A DNA stretch of 20,307 bases from an uncultured Thermomicrobiales bacterium (GTDB lineage: Bacteria; Chloroflexota; Chloroflexia; Thermomicrobiales; UBA6265), in the NCBI GenBank assembly GCA_902806365.1, contig CADCWJ010000732.1:1-20307 (forward strand), written 5' to 3'. The notes below the pieces were generated by a model. It ran no database searches and was not told the origin of the DNA. It was given only the letters and a program-made list of their open reading frames with translations. A program made the position numbers and the translations under genes. How positions within the stretch are numbered: the stretch's first letter is position 1; each line of letters begins with the position of its first letter. Positions 1-7,548 of the stretch are shown here, in pieces.

Positions 1-216
1 TGCGGCGTCGCCACCATGCCATGCGTGGCCAGAGTTGCCGGTCGCATCATCCCCGTGCTCCTCTCGATGCACCGTTGGAGTCGGGTGGGCTGCCCGACGA
101 AACCGACGGGGCTCCCCACTCGTGGAATAGGTTAGGATCATGATGGACATCCAGCGCGTCAATGCCGGAGCCGATCCTCTCGCTACCATTCGATCGCACC
201 AAGGGAGCACATTGTC

Positions 217-1440
217 TTGACTCGATCCCTACTCACCCGGTCCGGGCGGACGTTCGGAGCCCTCATCGCGGGAGTTATCCTGCTTGGTTCCCCCGCGGTC
301 GCTCAAGAGTCGTCTCCTCCCGCGTCGCCCCCAGGGAACACGATCGATATTGCCCTGCGCGCGGCAATGGCCTCGATCACGCTCGACGAGAGCGCCCTTC
401 CCGACGGTTACGCGTTCGAGGGCGAGACATTCCTGACGGCCGAGCAGTCGGCGTCCGGAACCATCGAGGCCACGGCGCTGACCGATGCCGGGTTCGTCAG
501 CCAGTACGTGAGCGTCTATACCGATGGTGAAGAGACAGGCCGGATCCGGACCTACGTGACCGCCTGGACCGACGCCGCGGCCGCCGAGGCAGGGTTTGGG
601 GTAATCGAAGACGAGACACGGGCGATCACCGGCGGCGCGCTGACCGACGCGGAGACGTCGGTCGGCGAAGAGCCGCGCGAGGTCACCACCGGTACCTATC
701 CCGATCCGGCTGATCCGGCGGCGAGCGTGTCGACCGTCGATCTGACGTTCCGGATCGATCGTTTCCTGGTCGGGGTCGCGGTCGAATCCACTGGCGCGGA
801 TGGAACCGCGCCGGACCCGGCGATTGCCGATTCGCTGGCCGCCGAGCTCGAAGGACGCGCGACCGCGGCGCTGGGGAACGAGAATCCCGAGCGCACCGAT
901 CTGGCGCTCGTGCCACGGGTGCTCCCCCTCGGCGGGCTGGGAACCGAACTCCAGGCAGGGTTCCTGAGCCCCGTCGAGGTCGAGGGGCTCTACGGTCTCC
1001 AGGGCTCCGCCCTGGGCGGCTTCGACGCCACCTGGTCGGAAGCGGTCGGGCTCGGTACCGAGGACAACCTCGCGCCCTATGTCGCGGTCGGGGTGACGAC
1101 CTTCAGCAGTGACACGGACGCCACCGCCGTGGTCGACCAGGCGAGCGAGCTGACCCCCGCGATCTCCGGCGTTGAAGCGGCCGAGGCGCCCACGGTCGAG
1201 GGTGCGGCGCAGACGGTTGCTTTCCGCTTCCCGAGCCCGGCAACCGGAGCGGACACGATCGACAGCTATCGCGTGATGTTCGCGGTCGGGACGTCGGTCG
1301 GTGTCATCGACGTCCAGGGAGCGCCCTCACCGGAGGTAGCGGAGCAGGCCGCGCTCGCCCTTGCCACTGCCCAGGTCGGATGCTTCGCCGCCGAGACCTG
1401 TGCGGCGCCGACGCTGCCGCCCGAGCTGACCGGACAGTAG
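217..1440 (+). CDS. Secreted protein of unknown function with two similar halves
   Basis: The TTG start at 217 is preceded by AAGGGAG at 201-207, a good ribosome binding site. The 407-aa product begins with a Sec signal peptide: basic residues (R8, R11), a hydrophobic stretch at about 13-25, and a likely signal peptidase I cut after A29 (AVA|Q). The mature protein appears to repeat itself. Residues about 45-215 and 225-395 each hold a strand-rich segment ending in a 'V..R..Y.V/V.FAVG' type core, then an Ala-rich helix (SLAAELEGRATAAL in the first half, EQAALALATAQVGC in the second). Two Cys near the C-terminus (in VGCFAAETC) could form a disulfide. I recognise no family. It ends 28 nt before a strong hairpin and converges on a small lipoprotein gene. 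The gene call is secure; the function is unknown, and an exported sensor or binding domain is only a guess. Confidence 0.85.
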   Translation: MTRSLLTRSGRTFGALIAGVILLGSPAVAQESSPPASPPGNTIDIALRAAMASITLDESALPDGYAFEGETFLTAEQSASGTIEATALTDAGFVSQYVSVYTDGEETGRIRTYVTAWTDAAAAEAGFGVIEDETRAITGGALTDAETSVGEEPREVTTGTYPDPADPAASVSTVDLTFRIDRFLVGVAVESTGADGTAPDPAIADSLAAELEGRATAALGNENPERTDLALVPRVLPLGGLGTELQAGFLSPVEVEGLYGLQGSALGGFDATWSEAVGLGTEDNLAPYVAVGVTTFSSDTDATAVVDQASELTPAISGVEAAEAPTVEGAAQTVAFRFPSPATGADTIDSYRVMFAVGTSVGVIDVQGAPSPEVAEQAALALATAQVGCFAAETCAAPTLPPELTGQ

Positions 1441-1467
1441 CTCCCGACTCGCCTTTCCCGCACCTTC

Positions 1468-1505
1468 CGCAATGGCCACCGGATTTGGATCCGGTGGCCA
1501 TTGCG
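1468..1505. terminator. Perfect 17-bp inverted repeat between convergent genes, terminator-like
   Basis: Arms 1468-1484 and 1489-1505 are perfectly complementary over 17 bp around a 4-nt TTGG loop. The hairpin lies 28 nt after the stop of the rightward secreted-protein gene and 24 nt after the stop of the leftward lipoprotein gene, the usual place for a bidirectional terminator. No T-run follows on either strand, so it is not a textbook intrinsic terminator. It may work as an RNA-end stabiliser, or termination may not need a U-tract in this lineage. Confidence 0.6.
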
Positions 1506-1528
1506 ATCCGGCGATGTCCGGAGGTCGG

Positions 1529-1804
1529 TCAATGACCGCCCGCGCTGCCGCGGGAGGCGGCCGGTGGTGTCGCTGGCGGCGTGCCAGCGAGTAGCCGCGC
1601 CGAGCTCGTGGCTTGCAGATCGGTTACCACGGATGTGCGCTCGGCATCCCGCTGCCTCCCTATTTCGGCATCGCGTGACGTCCCCTCGGCGCAAGCCGTC
1701 ATTCCGCCCAACATCAGCGCGATACCAACGCTCCAGGCCGCGACCCGCCGCCTGACGCGACTAGTCGATCTGCGTTGCCGGTTTGCGATAGGCTCCAAAG
1801 GCAT
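1529..1804 (-). CDS. Small lipoprotein overlapping the recombinase gene
   Basis: This 91-aa ORF starts at ATG 1804 inside the last codons of the recombinase gene, in a different frame, giving a 44-nt overlap. GGAAGAG (complement of 1812-1818) lies 7 nt upstream of the ATG. No other usable in-frame start occurs before the hydrophobic stretch, which favours this one. The product has an unusually long basic N-region (R9, R11, R12, R16, R18-R20), a hydrophobic segment at 21-34 and a lipobox-like MTAC with Cys at 38. The -3 Met is less usual than Leu. The remaining 53 residues are charged, then Ala/Pro/Ser-rich, with no recognisable domain. It is probably an inner-membrane-tethered or surface lipoprotein co-transcribed with the recombinase. 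The export signal is the main support; the function is unknown. Confidence 0.6.
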   Translation of the reverse strand: MPLEPIANRQRRSTSRVRRRVAAWSVGIALMLGGMTACAEGTSRDAEIGRQRDAERTSVVTDLQATSSARLLAGTPPATPPAASRGSAGGH

Positions 1805-2870
1805 CCTGATACTCTTCCGCGACTTCGATCGCCGACTTGTGGACGTAGATTCGTGTCGTCTGTGGTGATGCATGGCCGAGGATCGTCTGGACGGTCGACT
1901 CTCGCACGCGGCGTCGCACAAGCTCCGTCGCCAGGCCATGCCGGAACGAGTGCGGGGTCACGTCGCTTTCGACACCGAGCTCCTTGCAAAGTTCGGCGAC
2001 GATGTGCTCGACGGTGCGAGGGCTGATTCCATTGCCCGGCTGGCCAACCTTGTCCCGGCCGCTAAAGGCCGAGAAGGCTCCCGACCCGCGAAGCTGATCC
2101 CCGCGCCGCTGCCAGTACGTCATCATGGCCTTCGCGGTGTCGTTGTCGAAGTGCACCGTCCGGCTCTTGCCGCCCTTCGCCCGGTAGATTCCCGCGGTGC
2201 CACCTTCGAGGTCGACATCCCGGCGTCGCAGAGCACACAGCTCCGATACGCGAACCCCTGTCCGGAACATGAACAGGACCATCGCCTGAACTTTGAGACG
2301 ACGGAGCTCGAGGTGCGGTTTCTCCTCGATCGGACGCGAGCTGACATGCTCCACGATCCGCTCGAGATCCGGCAGCTTGACGTCGGGCGGGGGAGGCGTG
2401 AACCGCGGCATCATCGCCGCGATGCGGACGCGCATCCGTTCCGTCGGCAGTGCCGGGTGCAAATCGTACGCCGAGAGGTACGCGCAGAGCTTTCGCACGG
2501 CGGCGAGATTGTTCTGCGCCGTCCGCATCTGGGAGACCTCTTCCGGCGAGCGGATGTCATCCGGAACGAGGATTGCCGCGAACGACGTAACGTGGTCCGT
2601 CTGCAGCGCCGTGACCGGAGCCACCCTGGGGTCGATCCCTTCGTGCGCTTCGAGGTGCCGGAGGAACTTGCCGATCCCCTGCCGGTACGTCTTCTTGGAG
2701 CGAGGCGCGAGCCGCAGGTCGCCGAAGAACATCTCGACCGCGGCATCGAGTGTCATGACACCCGGCGGCGGCAGTTCCGGTGACTCCGGAAGGGACGCCA
2801 GCGGCATGGGGAAACGCATATCCGGGTTCGTCTCAGCGGTGTCGATCTGCTCAACTCGTGATGCGGTCAT
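1761..2870 (-). CDS. Tyrosine recombinase/integrase, XerC/D-like
   Basis: Site-specific DNA recombinase of the phage integrase family, which cuts and rejoins DNA through a 3'-phosphotyrosine. From ATG 2870 the protein is 369 aa. A SAM-like N-terminal core-binding domain spans about 40-150 and the catalytic domain about 165-360. The full catalytic set is visible: R207 (in TGVRVSELCALRRRDV), K235 (AKGGKSRTV), H307 and R310 (HSFRHG), H333 (LGHASPQTT) and Y342 (RIYVH). A frame extension to 3008 exists, but the extra residues overlap the upstream gene and look non-coding, so 2870 is preferred. Length is slightly above XerC/D (about 300 aa) because of an N-terminal extension. There is no phage context. 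It follows the receiver-like gene after 76 nt that contain a -10-like TATACT and a GTACGTAC palindrome, so it may have its own regulated promoter. Whether it is the dif-acting Xer or an accessory recombinase cannot be told here. Confidence 0.93.
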   Translation of the reverse strand: MTASRVEQIDTAETNPDMRFPMPLASLPESPELPPPGVMTLDAAVEMFFGDLRLAPRSKKTYRQGIGKFLRHLEAHEGIDPRVAPVTALQTDHVTSFAAILVPDDIRSPEEVSQMRTAQNNLAAVRKLCAYLSAYDLHPALPTERMRVRIAAMMPRFTPPPPDVKLPDLERIVEHVSSRPIEEKPHLELRRLKVQAMVLFMFRTGVRVSELCALRRRDVDLEGGTAGIYRAKGGKSRTVHFDNDTAKAMMTYWQRRGDQLRGSGAFSAFSGRDKVGQPGNGISPRTVEHIVAELCKELGVESDVTPHSFRHGLATELVRRRVRESTVQTILGHASPQTTRIYVHKSAIEVAEEYQDAFGAYRKPATQID

Positions 2871-2889
2871 CTCTCTGGTCGCCTTTCGC

Positions 2890-2905
2890 GTACGTACAGA
2901 GTATA
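2890..2905 (-). promoter_or_regulatory. -10-like element with adjacent GTACGTAC palindrome upstream of recombinase
   Basis: On the minus strand TATACT (2905 to 2900) is followed one base later by TGTACGTAC (2898 to 2890), whose core GTACGTAC (2890-2897) is a perfect palindrome. It lies 20-35 nt upstream of the recombinase ATG at 2870. No good -35 is seen at 16-18 bp, as expected for an activated or weak promoter. The same pairing of a -10 with this palindrome recurs at 17904-17918. Role as an operator is inference. Confidence 0.35.
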
Positions 2906-2946
2906 CGCCCGCGTGGCAACACGCGACGATCGGCCGCAACCGTGGT

Positions 2947-3378
2947 TCAGGCGGAAGGGGAGTTGGCGTAGCGTTCGACGAGTTCCGGCAGGGTCCGCGA
3001 GAACTCACCGTTCGCCACGACCCTCGTCACACCGGCTTCCCTGGCAGACCTGAAGCCCGCGATATCCTTGTGCGGGCCGAACGCGACGATCGGGACCGGT
3101 CCGTTGAGGGCGTCGGCGAGCGCGCTCCAATCGACCGCCCGGTTGAAATCGATCAGCCCGAGCAGGGCGCGCGGTTCCCTTGCCGAGAGCGCACTCGAAA
3201 AGGCGACGGCGTCACCATGGCTCACCACCTCATACCCGAGGGGCCGCAGCGATGTGCGGATTCGCATGCCGAAGAAGACGTCTCCGCTCATCACGACGAT
3301 CAGCCCGCGTGCGCCGGGTGCGCCGGGCTCGTGCGCCGTGGCGGCGTCCTCCAGCCCGGACGAGGGGGGAGTCGTCAT
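2947..3378 (-). CDS. Stand-alone degenerate response-regulator receiver-like protein
   Basis: A 143-aa protein whose ATG (3378) lies 1 nt after the TGA of the serA fusion, so the two are surely co-transcribed. After a loose Ala/Pro/Gly-rich leader (1-24) it shows a CheY-like alternation of strands and helices: strand GLIVVMSGD, helix, strand YEVVSHGD, helix, strand ALLGLIDF, helix, strand VPIVAFGP, helix, strand VTRVVANG. D33 and D77 sit where the acidic pocket and phospho-acceptor Asp would be. The conserved Thr/Ser after strand 4 and the Lys after strand 5 are not seen (AFGPHKD and VVANGEF instead), so phospho-signalling is doubtful. No output domain is present. It is probably a pseudo-receiver acting by protein contact. 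A partner cannot be named; the adjacent dehydrogenase is the obvious candidate. Confidence 0.7.
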   Translation of the reverse strand: MTTPPSSGLEDAATAHEPGAPGARGLIVVMSGDVFFGMRIRTSLRPLGYEVVSHGDAVAFSSALSAREPRALLGLIDFNRAVDWSALADALNGPVPIVAFGPHKDIAGFRSAREAGVTRVVANGEFSRTLPELVERYANSPSA

Positions 3379-3379
3379 C

Positions 3380-5641
3380 TCACTTGGCCGCGACCGCGGC
3401 GGCGGTGATCGCCGAGAGGACGACCGGGTCCGGCTCCGCGTCGAACGGCGGGAGGGACACCACGTAGGCGTGCTCGACCGCCGTGCAGCGCCGGATCTCT
3501 TCAAGCGCTTCCGGGGGGATGGCCTCATCGACATTGGTCACCATCAGGGCCTCACCAAGGGGAGCCACGCGGCCGACCTGCATCCCGGCGATATTGACGC
3601 CGTGGTGCCCGAGAATCATGCCAAGGGTGCCGATCACGCCCGGCTGATCGTGATGGTGGGTGATGAGCACGTGGCCCGCCAACGGTCGCTCCAGCGAAAA
3701 TTTGTCCACCGCCACGATCCCTGCGTAGGGACGGTCCCAGGTTACGGTGACGGTGTGCGTCGACTCTCCGCAGACCTCAAATAGGAACTGGGGAAATGCC
3801 TGCTCGTCATGATCGATGATCGGTGTGCCGACCTCGACATTCATGGCGCTGGCGACGACCCCGGCGTTGACAGGCGTGACACGCCGGTCCAGCCAGTGCT
3901 GGAATGCACTGCTCAGCGCCGCGTTGAGCGCATGCTGGGCGACATCGGGAGACACCGACCCGCGGACATGCAGGCGAATCTCCCGCGGGATATCGGACAC
4001 CAGGACCGATAGCAGATGACCCGCCGCGCCCGCTACCGTCGTCAGGCGCCGAAGCTCGGGCGCCTCCAGCGTTGCCTGCGGCAGGTTGACCGCATTCGGC
4101 ACCGCTTCACCGCGCAGGGCGGCGAGCGTCGACGTGGCGATTACTCGGCCCACCGCTTCCAGCGCCTCGGCACTCGACCCCGCCGTATGCGGCGTAACGA
4201 TCACGTTCGGCAGCCCGAACAGCGGCGATTGCGTACAGGGCTCGACCGGGAATACATCGACTCCGGCACCAGCAAGCTGTCCATCACGGAGCGCTTCCGC
4301 CAGCGCCTCCTGGTCAACCACATCCCCCCGCGCCATGTTGAGCACGATCGCGCCATGCTTGAGCTGACCGATCGTCCGGGCGTCGAGCATGTTGCGGGTC
4401 TTGTCGGTCGACGGCACGTGGAACGTCACCACATCCGCTTCCCGGTAGAGATCGGCGACACTCATCGACTCGGCCCTGAGTTCCGCGAACCGTGTGGCCG
4501 GGATGTACGGATCGTGCGCGACAATCCGCATCCCGAAGGCGTGGAGTCGCCTGGCCACGACCGAGCCGACCCGGCCCAGTCCGATGATGCCGACCGTCCG
4601 CCCATTGAGATCGAACGGCCTGATCCGGCGTCGTTCCCACCGGCCGGCATGCGTCGATGCGTTGGCGGAGGGGAGTTCACGGGCCAGCGCGAGCAAGACC
4701 GCAACCGTGTGCTCGCCGGCGGAAACCGCGTTCGCGCCGGGCGCGTTGAGCACAAGCACCCCCGCCCTGGTCGCGGCTGCAAGGTCGATGTTGTCGACCC
4801 CAACCCCGGCACGAGCGACAACCCGAAGGCGCGGGCCCGCCGCCAGCACGTCGGCGGTGACCTGCGTCTCGCTCCGGACCACCAGCCCATCCGCGTGAGG
4901 GAGCGCCGCCATCAGGGCGGCTCTATCCGTCCCATCGACATCGACAAGGGTCGAGCTGGCGGCCAGCACGTCGCGGGCGATCGGATGAATGGCGTCGCTG
5001 ACGACGATGATCGGCGTCTCGCGGAGACCGCTGGAATCGACCGGCGGGAGGGCGGCAGTCACCGCCTGGCGCGGATCGATCGCGGTCCGCAGGTGAGCGA
5101 GGATGTCGTCGAATCCATCGACCTGGGAGATCGACGGTTCGTCGTCCAGGTGGATATGCCGAGAGGGATCGATCAGGAAGCACCTGATCCCACCCGCCGC
5201 ATAGTTCAGCGCGTGGCGCTCGCTGTCTTCCACGGCAAACCGGCAGTCGTTCAGTCGTGCGTGCGTCAGCTTGTCATCGGCGAAGATCAGCCGGGGCAGG
5301 GGGAAGCCGTGCCGTTCCAGCCAGGCCGCCGTCATCCCCGAAGCCGACTCCGGGCGAGCGGTCAGGATCATGACATTGGCGGCGCCAAAGAGGGCGAGAA
5401 CCTGTCGCAGGAAGTCCTGCGCTCCCGGATATGGCACGAGCCGGGCGGCGGGACCATCATCGCTGTAGACCCACTCCCGGACCTCGTTCGGCACGTTGAG
5501 ACCAGCCGAGTCGATGAAGGCCCGTTCCGGCAGGTCGAGACCGAACCGATCGTTGCTGGCAATTGCCAGTGGACCCGGATGCTCGGTGAGAACGCCATCG
5601 AGGTCAATCGCGATCCGGCCGTGCGAAGGTGGTGTCGACAT
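3380..5641 (-). CDS. serA: HAD-family phosphatase fused to D-3-phosphoglycerate dehydrogenase
   Basis: A single uninterrupted 753-aa frame. Residues 1-195 form a HAD hydrolase like the NT5C-type 5'-nucleotidases: DxD motif D13/D15 (AIDLDGV), motif II T94 (ILTARPE), K124 (FADDKL) and acidic motif D139 (VEDSE). Residues 210-753 are a long-form PGDH, which oxidises 3-phosphoglycerate with NAD+ as the first committed step of serine synthesis. The NAD site is GLGRVG (354-359) with D377. The catalytic triad is R438 (MARGD), E467 (VEP) and H485 (TPHTAG). An allosteric substrate-binding domain spans about 525-650 and an ACT domain 657-730 (HHDQPGVIGTLGMIL), which usually senses serine. The linker is about 15-20 aa. 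The HAD part might supply the phosphoserine phosphatase step or clear a toxic side product; both are inference. It is first in a leftward run with the receiver-like protein. The ribosome binding site is weak. Confidence 0.93.
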   Translation of the reverse strand: MSTPPSHGRIAIDLDGVLTEHPGPLAIASNDRFGLDLPERAFIDSAGLNVPNEVREWVYSDDGPAARLVPYPGAQDFLRQVLALFGAANVMILTARPESASGMTAAWLERHGFPLPRLIFADDKLTHARLNDCRFAVEDSERHALNYAAGGIRCFLIDPSRHIHLDDEPSISQVDGFDDILAHLRTAIDPRQAVTAALPPVDSSGLRETPIIVVSDAIHPIARDVLAASSTLVDVDGTDRAALMAALPHADGLVVRSETQVTADVLAAGPRLRVVARAGVGVDNIDLAAATRAGVLVLNAPGANAVSAGEHTVAVLLALARELPSANASTHAGRWERRRIRPFDLNGRTVGIIGLGRVGSVVARRLHAFGMRIVAHDPYIPATRFAELRAESMSVADLYREADVVTFHVPSTDKTRNMLDARTIGQLKHGAIVLNMARGDVVDQEALAEALRDGQLAGAGVDVFPVEPCTQSPLFGLPNVIVTPHTAGSSAEALEAVGRVIATSTLAALRGEAVPNAVNLPQATLEAPELRRLTTVAGAAGHLLSVLVSDIPREIRLHVRGSVSPDVAQHALNAALSSAFQHWLDRRVTPVNAGVVASAMNVEVGTPIIDHDEQAFPQFLFEVCGESTHTVTVTWDRPYAGIVAVDKFSLERPLAGHVLITHHHDQPGVIGTLGMILGHHGVNIAGMQVGRVAPLGEALMVTNVDEAIPPEALEEIRRCTAVEHAYVVSLPPFDAEPDPVVLSAITAAAVAAK

Positions 5642-5764
5642 GGTTCGCGTCTGTATCCTGCGTACTGGGTCAACGAGTCAGCCGCGGCGTCCACACCGCG
5701 TACTGACGAGCGTAGCATGCACCGTCTCGACCCTGCGACCGAGGCGGGAATGCTGTGGATGCGC

Positions 5765-5793
5765 TGGACGTGGGGCACCCGATCTGGGATAAC
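5765..5793 (+). promoter_or_regulatory. Candidate promoter for the M24 peptidase gene
   Basis: TGGACG (5765-5770) and GATAAC (5788-5793) are separated by 17 bp, each matching 4 of 6 consensus bases. A start near 5800 would give a leader of about 44 nt. The same -35 sequence and spacing occur before the tRNA-Glu gene, which adds some weight. Confidence 0.35.
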
Positions 5794-5843
5794 CGGGGCG
5801 TTGCGGGAACCGTTCGCGATCTGCACGAGCAGGAGCCACTCTC

Positions 5844-6959
5844 ATGCCCCCTCCCGGCACCCCTCACGACCTCTACGCCAACCGGATCGCCCGCCTGCGG
5901 AAGCACATGCGCGCCACCGGGGTAGACATGCTGCTCCTCGGTCCCTCGTCGGATCTCTTCTATCTGACAGGTTTCGACGCTCATCTGAGCGAGCGGCTGA
6001 ATCTACTGGTGATTGCCAGCGAAGGTACGCCGTCACTCATCGTGCCAGTGCTCGAGGTGCCGCTGGTGGGGGCGGCGCGACGGCATGTTTCCGTACATCC
6101 CTGGGCAGACGGTGAAGACGCCTACGAGCTGACCGCACGTGTGATCGGTGATGTTGCCGGGAAACATGTCGCCGTCGGCAATCAGCTCTGGAGTGCTTTC
6201 CTGCTCCGGATCCAGGCGAGGGTCGGGGCGGCAACCTGGACCGAAGCTACGCCGCTCATGCGTGAGTTGCGGATGATCAAGGATGCTGTCGAGATCGACC
6301 TCATGAGCGAGGTCAGCCGTCTCACCGACGAGGCGTGGGAAGCGTTCATCGCCGGACCGCCGATTTCAGGACTCTCGGAGCGAGAGGCGCTCGCTCGCCT
6401 GACGGATCTGACCGCCGAACGCGGAATCACCAAAATTTGGGGCATCTGCGCCAGTGGGCCGAACTCGGCATCGCCCCACCACGCCACCGGCGAGCGGCTG
6501 ATCGCGGAGGGCGATGCGGTGATCTTCGATTGGGGCGGCAGCCTTGAAGGGTATCAATCCGATGTGACGAGGACGGTGTGCGTCGGTGCGCCCTGGGACG
6601 AATTCCGCACGGTCTATGATGTCGTCCTGCGCGCGAACCAGGCGGCCCTTGACGCCGTTCATCCCGGCGTTCCGATCGAGGAGCTGGACCGAACCGCCCG
6701 GACGCTGATCGCCGACGCCGGATATGGCGAAGCGTTCATCCATCGCGTCGGCCACGGGCTCGGGCTCGACATCCACGAGGAACCATATCTGACCGCAGGG
6801 AATGATCTCCCGCTCGCGCCAGGCATGGTATTCAGCGACGAGCCAGGAATCTACCTTGCCGGAAAGTTCGGAGTCAGGATCGAGGATACGGTGCTTTGCA
6901 CACCTGACGGGGGAGTCCGGCTCAACCATGCCACGCGTGAGTTGACGGCCCTGAGCTGA
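5844..6959 (+). CDS. M24-family metallopeptidase, Xaa-Pro dipeptidase/aminopeptidase type
   Basis: Cytosolic two-metal peptidase that removes an N-terminal residue before proline or splits X-Pro dipeptides. The ATG at 5844 has AGGAG at 5831-5835. The 371-aa protein has a creatinase-like N-terminal domain (about 10-140, with the typical SSDLFYLTGFDAH segment) and a pita-bread catalytic domain (150-370). All five metal ligands are present: D229 (IFDWGG), D240 (SDVTRT), H304 (RVGHGLGL), E333 (SDEPGIY) and E347 (RIEDTV). Length matches PepQ-like proteins of about 350-370 aa. It is divergent from the serA fusion and 73 nt before an unknown gene. Substrate preference (dipeptidase, aminopeptidase, or a creatinase-like amidinohydrolase) cannot be fixed from sequence, although the family call is secure. 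Confidence 0.93.
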   Translation: MPPPGTPHDLYANRIARLRKHMRATGVDMLLLGPSSDLFYLTGFDAHLSERLNLLVIASEGTPSLIVPVLEVPLVGAARRHVSVHPWADGEDAYELTARVIGDVAGKHVAVGNQLWSAFLLRIQARVGAATWTEATPLMRELRMIKDAVEIDLMSEVSRLTDEAWEAFIAGPPISGLSEREALARLTDLTAERGITKIWGICASGPNSASPHHATGERLIAEGDAVIFDWGGSLEGYQSDVTRTVCVGAPWDEFRTVYDVVLRANQAALDAVHPGVPIEELDRTARTLIADAGYGEAFIHRVGHGLGLDIHEEPYLTAGNDLPLAPGMVFSDEPGIYLAGKFGVRIEDTVLCTPDGGVRLNHATRELTALS

Positions 6960-7032
6960 ATCAACAGCCGAGCCGTCTTTCGGGTTCGAGCTCGGGCTTG
7001 CCTGCATCGGGGCGGTGTCCGGAGGGGGAGTC

Positions 7033-7548
7033 ATGAACGACAACGAAACGTCCGATCCAGAGGCGCCCCTTCAGGCGCAATCGCTCATCGACGAGATCGA
7101 GCACGGAGCCGCGGAGTACACCGATGAGGAGCTGTTCGAGCAATCGGCGTTCAACGCCCAGGCCCTCGTTCTCGGCACCATCCAGACACTCGGGACGCTG
7201 GAAGGTGGCCTCGACCATTGGCGCGCCGGCATCGCCGACGTCTTCGCACGGGGATGGGACCTGACCCGAACCTGGCGGGCGGCGGAGATTCTCGATGCGT
7301 TGCTGACCAACTACCGCGCCTTCGGGGCAGACATCATCGAGGCGGACCTCTCGGCCCAGCCACCGACTGCGCTGATCTCGGGCCTGCCCGATCTGGACCT
7401 GGCCGAATCCCTCGCGCTGGAGCCGAACCAGATCGCCGAGTTGTTCACGATTGGGAGCCTGATCGTGCAAAGGCTCGGCGGAACCCTGGCGTGGGAGATC
7501 GATGCCGAGACCGGAGACGTGCGGCTCTCGGTCAGCGTGACCCCGTGA
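7033..7548 (+). CDS. Conserved-looking hypothetical protein coupled to DUF503 gene
   Basis: I do not recognise this 171-aa protein. The ATG at 7033 is preceded by GGAGGG (7021-7026); an upstream GTG at 7015 is possible but would precede that site. The product is acidic and mostly helical by pattern: an N-terminal charged segment, a central Leu/Ala-rich part (ALVLGTIQTLGTLEGGLDHW, about residues 45-65), and a last segment (LAWEIDAETGDVRLSVSV) likely to form two beta strands. No signal peptide or membrane segment is seen. Its TGA overlaps the GTG of the next gene (GTGA), so translation is coupled. Because DUF503/YlxP genes often sit among translation and ribosome-maturation genes, a role near translation is possible, but that is guilt by association only. 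Confidence 0.8.
   Translation: MNDNETSDPEAPLQAQSLIDEIEHGAAEYTDEELFEQSAFNAQALVLGTIQTLGTLEGGLDHWRAGIADVFARGWDLTRTWRAAEILDALLTNYRAFGADIIEADLSAQPPTALISGLPDLDLAESLALEPNQIAELFTIGSLIVQRLGGTLAWEIDAETGDVRLSVSVTP

Noticed and set aside
80..98. GTCGGG-N7-CCCGAC hairpin upstream of the first gene
   Set aside because: Short stem, no T-run, and nothing upstream in the window to terminate.
4016..6115. 699-codon plus-strand frame opposite serA
   Set aside because: Same kind of antisense shadow; no domain and no start signal.
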